From an uncultured Bacilli bacterium (lineage in GTDB: Bacteria; Bacillota_I; Bacilli_A; RF39; UBA660), in assembly GCA_910583945.1 (NCBI GenBank), contig CAJTYF010000054.1:1-9047 (forward strand): a stretch of 9,047 bases of DNA, in the 5' to 3' direction. Under the pieces are notes generated by a model. The model was not told the origin of the DNA and searched no databases. It saw nothing but the letters and a program-made list of their open reading frames with translations. The translations under genes were made by a program, and so were the position numbers. Positions 1 through 5,804 of the stretch are shown one piece after another (positions within the stretch are counted from its first letter, which is position 1; each line of letters begins with the position of its first letter).

Positions 1-660
1 GTTGTTGATGATGAAGAAATGATAACAGACTTAATATCTACCTGTTTATTAGATAAGGGATATGAAGTAATGGTTGCCAACAGTAGCGAAGAAGCACTAT
101 TATATATTCCTAAATCTCCTAATTTGATTATTTTAGATATAAATATGCCAAGTGTAAATGGTTTAGAACTATGCAAAAATATTCGTGACTATATTTATTG
201 TCCTATAATTTTTTTGACTGCTAGAGTTAGTGAACAAGACAAAATAAATGGCTTTAGCTATGGAGCAGATGATTATATTACAAAGCCATTTAGTTTGAAA
301 GAATTAACTGCTCGAGTTGAAGCACATTTAAGACGAGATGAAAGAAGCAAAAATAATTTATCAATTATTACTTTTGCAGATGGTTTAATAATAAATCTAT
401 CAAGTAGAAAAATATATTTTGAAAAAATAGAAATACCATTTTCTAAAAAAGAATTTGATATAATTGAATTTCTAATTGCTAATTCTGGACAGTTTTTTGA
501 TAAAGAACAAATTTATGAAAAAATTTGGGGATATGATGCTTTAGGAGATAGTAATGTAGTTAAAGAGCATATTCGCAAAATTCGTGCAAAATTTAAAGAC
601 GTTACTGGAAAAGAGTACATAGACACAAGTTGGGGAGTTGGTTACTGTTGGAAAAATTAA
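1..660 (+). CDS. OmpR/PhoB-family response regulator, NisR/SpaR-like (5' partial)
   Basis: DNA-binding response regulator that would be phosphorylated by the kinase encoded next. The reading frame is open from base 1 (VVDDEE before the first ATG at 19), and VVDD is the acidic-pocket strand of a receiver domain, so the gene begins just upstream of the window and the ATG at 19 is not the true start. Counting from that ATG, the phosphoacceptor is D40 (LIILDINMP), followed by the conserved T67 (FLTA) and K89 (ITKPF). A winged-helix DNA-binding domain fills the second half and ends in WGVGYCW. The regions DDYITKPFSLKEL and IYEKIWGYD resemble the NisR/SpaR regulators of lantibiotic loci; this is from memory, not a search. 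The reading frame overlaps possible starts of the kinase gene. The two TTTGAC half-sites spaced 11 bp downstream are plausible targets (inference). Confidence 0.95.
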   Translation, partial: VVDDEEMITDLISTCLLDKGYEVMVANSSEEALLYIPKSPNLIILDINMPSVNGLELCKNIRDYIYCPIIFLTARVSEQDKINGFSYGADDYITKPFSLKELTARVEAHLRRDERSKNNLSIITFADGLIINLSSRKIYFEKIEIPFSKKEFDIIEFLIANSGQFFDKEQIYEKIWGYDALGDSNVVKEHIRKIRAKFKDVTGKEYIDTSWGVGYCWKN

Positions 661-665
661 AAAAT

Positions 666-1937
666 ATGAATAAATCTTTATCAATAAGAAAATTTTTTGC
701 TTTTGTTGTTTTTAGTACATTCCTAATTGTCATTGTATTGTCAATAATATGTATTTGGGGTGGTACTAAATTTAGAAACTATCTAGTTCCAAATTCAAAT
801 GATGTTGTTTTAACATTAGAACTTACTAATCAAGACGGGCAAAAAATGAATGTAGTAGTAGAAACTGAATTAGGTAGTGAAGCAGTAAAAATGCCAATGA
901 TAATAAATAGTTTAGAGTCATCAAAAAATTATATATCATTAGATGATATTGAGATAAAAGTTGTAAAAGTAGAAAATAGTTTTGAAAAACTTACTCCTAA
1001 AAGAAAATTTGCTTATCAAGCAACGGGAGTGTTAATGGTATTACTTCCTTTATTATTTTCAATTAGTGGTATTTTGATAGCAGGATTTATTTTTTATAAA
1101 AGAAAATTAAAAGAACCTTTAAGAATTTTATCAAATTCAATGCAAGAAATAGCAAAAGAAAATCTTGATTTTAATGTTTTTTATGAATCTGATGATGAAA
1201 TGGGTGCGTTGTGTTCTTCATTTGAAGAAATGCGAAAAGCGTTAGAAGAAAATTATAAAGAATTATGGAAAATGATAGAAGAAAGAAAAATTTTGCAAAC
1301 TTCTGTTGCTCACGATTTAAGAAATCCTATTACCATTATAAAAGGGTACACAGAATATTTACAAGAAAATTTAGAATATAAAGATTTATCTAATGAAAAA
1401 ATTATTGAAATAATAAATAATATAAATAAAACAACTGAAAGATTAGAAAACTATACTAATTCTATTCGTGCTATAAATCAATTAGATGAAATAAAAATTG
1501 AGCGTAAAGAAGTAAGCGTAAAAGAATTTATAGAAAATGCTTGTAATGATTTTTCACTAATGACTAAATCTAAAGAGATTAAATTAGAAATTACAGATCA
1601 TATACCAAACGGAACTTTTAACATTGATGTTGATGTTGTTTATAGAATAGTAGAAAATATTATAAATAATGCCTTAAGATATGCAAAGAAAAAAATTAAA
1701 ATTTCATTTGAAATAAAACATAATTTTTTAATCATTATTGTAAAAGATGATGGTATTGGTTTTAGTGAAAATGTTTTGTCTGGAAATCATAAATTGATTA
1801 TTTCAAATAGTAAAGATGGACATTATGGTATGGGTTTAACGATAAGCCGTATCCTATGTAATAAGCACGGTGGAGAACTAAAACTTGACAATGATGAAAA
1901 AAATGGAGCAAAAGTAATAATAAAAATACAAATTTGA
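666..1937 (+). CDS. Sensor histidine kinase with HAMP domain
   Basis: Membrane sensor kinase, the presumed partner of the preceding regulator. Numbered from ATG 666: a first membrane helix near 10-32, an extracytoplasmic domain of about 85 residues, a second helix near 118-144, a HAMP linker, then HisKA with H216 in VAHDLRNP. The HATPase domain has an N box (ENIINNALRYA, about 330-337), a G1 box DDGIG (361-365) and a G2 box YGMGL (387-391), so all catalytic motifs are present. The start is uncertain. The frame is open to TTG 630, and TTG 648 has GGGGAG ten bases upstream; ATG 666 is preferred because it begins just before the positively charged residues and first helix. The extracytoplasmic loop is short and unrecognised, so the ligand cannot be read from sequence. 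The stop codon lies inside the first TTTGAC box of the duplicated control region. Confidence 0.93.
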   Translation: MNKSLSIRKFFAFVVFSTFLIVIVLSIICIWGGTKFRNYLVPNSNDVVLTLELTNQDGQKMNVVVETELGSEAVKMPMIINSLESSKNYISLDDIEIKVVKVENSFEKLTPKRKFAYQATGVLMVLLPLLFSISGILIAGFIFYKRKLKEPLRILSNSMQEIAKENLDFNVFYESDDEMGALCSSFEEMRKALEENYKELWKMIEERKILQTSVAHDLRNPITIIKGYTEYLQENLEYKDLSNEKIIEIINNINKTTERLENYTNSIRAINQLDEIKIERKEVSVKEFIENACNDFSLMTKSKEIKLEITDHIPNGTFNIDVDVVYRIVENIINNALRYAKKKIKISFEIKHNFLIIIVKDDGIGFSENVLSGNHKLIISNSKDGHYGMGLTISRILCNKHGGELKLDNDEKNGAKVIIKIQI

Positions 1938-1963
1938 CGGATTTTTGACTTCTATTTTATATC
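1933..1963 (+). promoter_or_regulatory. Tandem TTTGAC boxes and candidate promoter for the deacetylase
   Basis: TTTGAC occurs at 1933-1938 and again at 1944-1949, a start-to-start period of 11 bp. OmpR/PhoB-family regulators commonly bind direct repeats with this one-turn period. A weak sigma-A-type promoter overlaps: TTGACG (1934-1939) and TATATC (1958-1963) with an 18-bp spacer. The second box also contains TTGACT but has no good -10 at 17 bp. Binding by the adjacent regulator is inferred from position and spacing. The exact -10 is uncertain, but the TTTTATATCATA stretch is fully conserved in both copies. Confidence 0.6.
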
Positions 1964-1967
1964 ATAA

Positions 1968-1996
1968 CCTTGTAAGCCTAGAATGGCACGACAAGG
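1968..1996 (+). other. Inverted repeat occluding the deacetylase ribosome binding site
   Basis: CCTTGT (1968-1973) pairs perfectly with ACAAGG (1991-1996), and inside it GCC (1976-1978) pairs with GGC (1985-1987) around a TAGAAT loop. The right arm overlaps the Shine-Dalgarno AAGGAG (1993-1998), seven bases before ATG 2006. If transcription started from the nearby -10 candidate, it would begin within the left arm and weaken the hairpin. The structure would therefore be complete only in transcripts starting upstream, or it may act as a DNA operator. Confidence 0.5.
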
Positions 1997-2005
1997 AGTT
2001 TTTTT

Positions 2006-2935
2006 ATGAGAAAAAGAAAAATTTATATCAAAAAGAAATTAAAATATAGAATAAAAGTAATTTGTTTTATTATTTTTACAGTTTTAATATTAAATTGTGT
2101 AAACAATATCTTAAAATCTTTTCGTGTTAGTGAAAATGAGTCTTTGATAAATGAGAATGAACAAGTTATTGATAATCAAAAAAAAGAAGATCAAGAAAAA
2201 AACACTCTTTTAAATGAAAATAATAGTTATCAAATCCCAAACGATAGACAGGATATAGATGATAATACTACTGATTATACTACAAATAATCAACCTATAA
2301 ATAATTTTGAAAGAGATATAAATAAGTTTAAAAATAAAAAACTGATTGCTTTTACCTTTGATGATGGACCTAATTCTAAAACTACCAATAAATTGTTAGA
2401 TAATTTGGATAAATATAATGCACGTGTAACTTTCTTTGTTGTTGGTAATCGTGTAAAAAATTATAAAGATACTTTGAAAAGAGCATACGATATGGGGAAT
2501 TTAATAGGAAGTCATACCTACAACCATAAAAATCTTTTTGAATTAAACAATAATCAAATAGTAGATGAAATTAAAAAAACAAACAATGTAATAAAGGAAG
2601 TAACGGGTAGCAATACTCTTTATTTAAGACCTCCATATGGCAATACAAATAAAAATATTAAAAATCTTGCTAATATGTATAATATTCTTTGGGATTTAGA
2701 TACTGAAGATTGGAAATATAAAGATAAGAATAAAATAGCAAAGTATATTATTGATAATGCTCACGATGGAGGAATAATTTTATTACACGATTTATATGAA
2801 ACATCAATAGATGGGGCATTACTAGCAATGGAAGAATTATCAAAAAATGGATATGCTTTTGTTACAATAGAAGAAATGGCAACTTTAAAAGGTATAACTC
2901 TTAATAAGGCAAGTAATTATTTTAATCTAAAATAA
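2006..2935 (+). CDS. Membrane-anchored polysaccharide (peptidoglycan) deacetylase, NodB domain
   Basis: Carbohydrate esterase family 4 enzyme, predicted to remove N-acetyl groups from peptidoglycan or another wall glycan outside the membrane. It has a basic N-terminus (residues 1-17), one hydrophobic segment (about 18-31) that could be a signal anchor, and a low-complexity linker rich in N, D, E and Q (about 42-108). The NodB domain follows (about 110-295) with all five motifs: TFDDG (D119, D120), HTYNH (metal ligands H170 and H174), RPPYG (208-212), DTEDW (D232, W236) and LLHD (H261, D262). The enzyme therefore looks catalytically intact. The HTYNH motif resembles PgdA-type deacetylases linked to lysozyme resistance, but the true substrate (GlcNAc, MurNAc or a polymer) is not decidable here. 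AAGGAG lies seven bases before ATG 2006. Its N-terminus is paralogous to that of the amidase downstream. Confidence 0.93.
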   Translation: MRKRKIYIKKKLKYRIKVICFIIFTVLILNCVNNILKSFRVSENESLINENEQVIDNQKKEDQEKNTLLNENNSYQIPNDRQDIDDNTTDYTTNNQPINNFERDINKFKNKKLIAFTFDDGPNSKTTNKLLDNLDKYNARVTFFVVGNRVKNYKDTLKRAYDMGNLIGSHTYNHKNLFELNNNQIVDEIKKTNNVIKEVTGSNTLYLRPPYGNTNKNIKNLANMYNILWDLDTEDWKYKDKNKIAKYIIDNAHDGGIILLHDLYETSIDGALLAMEELSKNGYAFVTIEEMATLKGITLNKASNYFNLK

Positions 2936-2947
2936 AAAAATTATAAA

Positions 2948-2978
2948 TTTGACGGATTTTTGACTTTTGTTTTATATC
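2948..2978 (+). promoter_or_regulatory. Tandem TTTGAC boxes and candidate promoter for the amidase
   Basis: TTTGAC lies at 2948-2953 and 2959-2964, the same 11-bp period as in copy 1, with identical bases between the boxes. The same candidate promoter is present: TTGACG (2949-2954), an 18-bp spacer and TATATC (2973-2978). This suggests that the amidase, and possibly the lipoprotein/ABC genes after it, respond to the same regulator as the deacetylase (inference). Confidence 0.6.
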
Positions 2979-2982
2979 ATAT

Positions 2983-3011
2983 TCTTGTAAGTCTAAAATG
3001 GCTTAATAAGG
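2983..3011 (+). other. Inverted repeat occluding the amidase ribosome binding site
   Basis: Same architecture as 1968-1996: TCTTGT (2983-2988) opposite ATAAGG (3006-3011), and GTC (2991-2993) opposite GGC (3000-3002). Three arm bases differ from copy 1, and each turns a C-G pair into a U-G pair, so all nine pairs remain possible in RNA. The right arm overlaps the Shine-Dalgarno AAGGAG (3008-3013), eight bases before ATG 3022. Confidence 0.45.
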
Positions 3012-3021
3012 AGTTAGATAA

Positions 3022-3720
3022 ATGCAGCAAAAGAGAAGATATAAAAGAAAAAAATTAAAACCTAAAATCAAGATATTTATATTTGTACTATTATCATTAT
3101 TTATTATACATAATGAGAATAATCTATTAAAATTATCTCACGCAAGTAAAAATGAAATATCAGATAAAACTGGTACACAAGTAGATAATAAAAGTAAAAA
3201 TATCGAGCAGTCTTCAGTTTTTCCGAAAGAAGTGTATGGTGTTCCGGTTTTTACAAAATTGATAGACACAAATACATCAGCAAGAACTGGAGAAAAACGA
3301 ATTATTAAATACATAGTTATACACGAAACAGATAATTTTGAAAACGGTGTTGGTGCTGCTAATCACGCAACATTTTTAAAAAACAATAACAAAAGCCCCA
3401 CATCTTGGCATTATACAGTTGATGATAAGGAAATTTATCATCATATTCCAGATGATGAAAGAGCAAATCACGCAGGAGATAAAGAAGGAAATGATTATGG
3501 CATAGGTATAGAACTTTGTGTAAATGAAGATGGCGATTTTAATCAAACATTTGATAATGCTACAAAGTTGGTCGCATATCTTCTTAAATCTTACAATTTA
3601 GATATTAGTGCTATAAAAACTCATCACGATTTTACAGGAAAAGAATGTCCTTACAATATATTAAAGAATAATAGATTAGGTGAATTCAAAGAAAAAGTCA
3701 GGTATTATTTAAATATTTGA
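3022..3720 (+). CDS. N-acetylmuramoyl-L-alanine amidase (Amidase_2 / T7-lysozyme fold), secreted or anchored
   Basis: Predicted zinc amidase that cuts the bond between MurNAc and the stem-peptide L-alanine. A basic leader (1-17) and a hydrophobic segment (about 18-29) precede a short linker and the catalytic domain (about 72-230). By the spacing of T7 lysozyme residues, the zinc ligands are H101 (VIHET), H201 (KTHHDF) and C209 (GKECP), with Y131 (WHY) and K207 as catalytic partners. H201-K207-C209 has the same 6 and 2 residue spacing as H122-K128-C130 in T7 lysozyme. All key residues are present. No wall-binding repeats are seen, so localisation depends on the N-terminal segment; SHA at 39-41 is a possible but distant signal peptidase site. 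The gene has its own copy of the duplicated control region. It could be a wall-remodelling enzyme, an autolysin or an immunity or lytic factor; prophage origin is not supported by neighbours. Confidence 0.93.
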   Translation: MQQKRRYKRKKLKPKIKIFIFVLLSLFIIHNENNLLKLSHASKNEISDKTGTQVDNKSKNIEQSSVFPKEVYGVPVFTKLIDTNTSARTGEKRIIKYIVIHETDNFENGVGAANHATFLKNNNKSPTSWHYTVDDKEIYHHIPDDERANHAGDKEGNDYGIGIELCVNEDGDFNQTFDNATKLVAYLLKSYNLDISAIKTHHDFTGKECPYNILKNNRLGEFKEKVRYYLNI

Positions 3721-3758
3721 TATTTAGTTAAATAGTTTAAAGAAAGGATAGATATATT

Positions 3759-5087
3759 ATGAAAAAAATATTAACAATTTTAATTATAATTGGTGGGATT
3801 TTCACACTTTGTGGATGTCAAAAAAATATAAAAGAAGTATTTTTACCATCTAAAGATGAAGAAGGGGAAGTTACAAATAATAGCAGTGATTTAAAATTTT
3901 TAAGTAATGGTGCTACTACAAATGATGGATATTATTATTTAACAGATTATAGCAGATTAAATAACGGTAAACTTGCTAAACACTTAATGTATATTGATTT
4001 TAAAACAAAACAAGAAATACATTTATGTAATAATTCTGCTTGTACTCATAAAACAGAAGATTGTACTTCAGTTTTTAACAAAGATGAATTTCAGTTTGAT
4101 TCTAAAGTCTTTATTTGGAACAATAAAATTTATGTTATAAGCAAAAGCACAGATACATCAGGGCAGGTTACAATGGGAGTTTTAGGCGAAACATCAAAAA
4201 GCAATGTGGAAAGTAACAAAGCTGTATTATATCAGTTAAATTTAGATGGGACAAATAGAGAGAAGATTTATACATTTGATGATAATGCTACAATAGAAGA
4301 TTTTGTAATTGGTAGCGGGAATGGAATTTATTTGATTGCAAAAAAAGTTGAAACTAAATATACTGGTGGAAATGCTTATAGCACTTCTAGTGAACGAAAA
4401 CTTATCTATTTAGATTTAAACACTAAAAAAGAATCTACTATTCTTTCGATGAATAGAAATGACAATATTGATTGGAAAGTTATTGGCAGTACAGAGCGAA
4501 GCCTTATTTTACATAGTATAGATTTAGGTGGACAAGTGACTGATGAAGAAAAACATAATAATGATGATTTGTATAAAAATTCTTCTGATGTTTTTGCACT
4601 TCTTGATATTGATAATGATACATTAAAAGAAGTTTATCGTGTGAAATCACCTTCACGCACATATACGGTTGATGAAAAAAATTTGTATTATAACATAGAT
4701 GGAAATAGCAAAATCTTAAAAATTGATTTAAAAACTGGTAAGGAAGAAACTTTAGCCAACTTATCTAGTGTTTGGGTTGATCGAGTAATTGATAATAAAT
4801 TATTATGTATAACAAATAGCGGTAAAAATCCTATAAGTTATTTTATTGATGTAGATACAGGTAAGATGACAGAATCAAAACTTGTTAACAAGAGTACAGG
4901 ATTTTCTATAGAAATAATTAGTACATCTCAAAAAGAAGTTTTAGCAATATATGATTCTGATGTTACTTTTAATAGTGATGGTTCATGGACAACTCATAGC
5001 AATAAATATGGAGTAATTAGTAAAGAAGATTTTTTTACTGGTCAAGATAGTTTCCAAAATATTAAAAGCGTTTATGGAGGTGAGTAA
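3759..5087 (+). CDS. Putative lipoprotein, likely beta-propeller-like, of unknown function
   Basis: Exported lipoprotein linked to the ABC transporter encoded next. The N-terminus is a short lipoprotein signal peptide, MKK plus a hydrophobic run ending in the lipobox LCGC, so C20 would be lipidated. The mature part has recurring short blocks of the form (L/I/V)YxxDL(K/N)T, for example YIDFKT near 78-83, YLDLNTKK near 217 and KIDLKTGKE near 322. This suggests a bladed beta-propeller fold, but I cannot name a family with certainty. A cysteine/histidine cluster C90-x4-C95-x-H97-x4-C102 stands out and could bind metal or form disulfides. The gene has AAAGGA ten bases before ATG 3759, 38 bp after the amidase stop, and no clear own promoter. 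It overlaps the first possible start of the ATPase. A role as an accessory or ligand-sensing subunit of the transporter is inference. Confidence 0.8.
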   Translation: MKKILTILIIIGGIFTLCGCQKNIKEVFLPSKDEEGEVTNNSSDLKFLSNGATTNDGYYYLTDYSRLNNGKLAKHLMYIDFKTKQEIHLCNNSACTHKTEDCTSVFNKDEFQFDSKVFIWNNKIYVISKSTDTSGQVTMGVLGETSKSNVESNKAVLYQLNLDGTNREKIYTFDDNATIEDFVIGSGNGIYLIAKKVETKYTGGNAYSTSSERKLIYLDLNTKKESTILSMNRNDNIDWKVIGSTERSLILHSIDLGGQVTDEEKHNNDDLYKNSSDVFALLDIDNDTLKEVYRVKSPSRTYTVDEKNLYYNIDGNSKILKIDLKTGKEETLANLSSVWVDRVIDNKLLCITNSGKNPISYFIDVDTGKMTESKLVNKSTGFSIEIISTSQKEVLAIYDSDVTFNSDGSWTTHSNKYGVISKEDFFTGQDSFQNIKSVYGGE

Positions 5088-5088
5088 A

Positions 5089-5802
5089 TTGCTAGAACTT
5101 GAACATATTTCAAAAGAATACAAAAATAAAAAAGCCCTTAAAGATGTTAATTTGATTTTTGAAAATGGAATATATGGACTTTTAGGTCCAAATGGAGCAG
5201 GGAAATCAACTCTTATGAATATAATAACGGGTAATTTAAGCCCAACAGAAGGAAATGTAAAATGGAATAAAGAAGATATAAATGAGTTGGGTGCTTCTTA
5301 TAGAAGTTTACTAGGTTTTGCTCCACAACAGCAAGGAATGTATGATAGTTTTTCTGGCACAAGATTTCTTTCTTATATGGCGACTTTAAAAGGCATACCA
5401 AAAAAAGAGTTAAATAATGAAATTAAAAGAGTTTTAAATTATGTTAATATGATGGAAGTTAAAGACCAAAAAATAGGAACATACTCTGGAGGAATGAAAC
5501 AAAGAATTTTAATAGCACAAGCGATACTTGGAAACCCTAAAATAGTAGTTTTAGATGAACCTACTGCAGGGTTAGATCCAAAAGAAAGAGTGCGAATAAG
5601 AGAAAGAATTGCTACATTATCAAAAGAAAAAATAATTTTAGTTTCTACACACGTTGTATCTGATATTGAGTCTGTGGCAAATAAAATAATCCTTATTAGA
5701 AAAGGAAAGATTATTGATACGGATTCAGTTAAGGCCCTTTGTGAAAAAAATAATGTTTCTAGTTTAGAAGAAGTATATATGAAATTATTTGGAGATGAAT
5801 AG
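5089..5802 (+). CDS. ABC transporter ATP-binding protein
   Basis: Cytoplasmic ATPase that would energise the permease encoded next. Numbered from TTG 5089, it has Walker A GPNGAGKST (33-41), Q-loop glutamines in FAPQQQG (80-82), signature SGGMKQR (133-139), Walker B IVVLDEP (D156, E157) and the switch histidine H188 (STHVVSD). The protein of 237 residues is complete and of normal length for the ABC-2 exporter class. An ATG at 5074 is in frame, but it sits within the Shine-Dalgarno sequence GGAGGTGA (5076-5083). That site is ideally placed for TTG 5089, which also starts the usual LELEHISK strand, so TTG is preferred. The ribosome binding site lies inside the end of the lipoprotein gene, implying coupled translation. 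The exported substrate (peptide, antibiotic or lipid) cannot be told from the ATPase. Confidence 0.93.
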   Translation: MLELEHISKEYKNKKALKDVNLIFENGIYGLLGPNGAGKSTLMNIITGNLSPTEGNVKWNKEDINELGASYRSLLGFAPQQQGMYDSFSGTRFLSYMATLKGIPKKELNNEIKRVLNYVNMMEVKDQKIGTYSGGMKQRILIAQAILGNPKIVVLDEPTAGLDPKERVRIRERIATLSKEKIILVSTHVVSDIESVANKIILIRKGKIIDTDSVKALCEKNNVSSLEEVYMKLFGDE

Positions 5803-5804
5803 AT

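Larger units (their letters stand above)
1930..2000 (+). repeat. 71-bp duplicated control region, copy 1
   Basis: This element aligns without gaps to 2945-3015 (offset 1015 bp), with 61 of 71 positions identical by my base-by-base comparison. The first 22 bases are identical. It begins in the last codons of the kinase gene and ends at the Shine-Dalgarno site of the deacetylase. It contains the tandem TTTGAC boxes, the promoter-like segment and the inverted repeat listed separately. Confidence 0.9.
2945..3015 (+). repeat. 71-bp duplicated control region, copy 2
   Basis: Second copy of the element at 1930-2000, aligned without gaps and differing at ten positions, mostly transitions. It fills almost the whole interval between the deacetylase stop and the amidase start. 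Because it sits outside any coding sequence here, its conservation against copy 1 is not explained by kinase coding constraint. Confidence 0.9.

Noticed and set aside
630..665. Extended kinase N-terminus from TTG 630
   Set aside because: No ribosome site precedes TTG 630, and the extra residues are simply the end of the regulator gene read in another frame; ATG 666 or TTG 648 fit better.
3022..3720. Prophage endolysin identity for the amidase
   Set aside because: The fold matches phage lysozymes, but there is an N-terminal membrane leader shared with the deacetylase, no holin, and no phage genes nearby.
5213..5401. 62-codon reading frame on the - strand inside the ATPase gene
   Set aside because: It lies fully opposite a conserved ABC ATPase, has no recognisable motif and no ribosome site; an antisense shadow.
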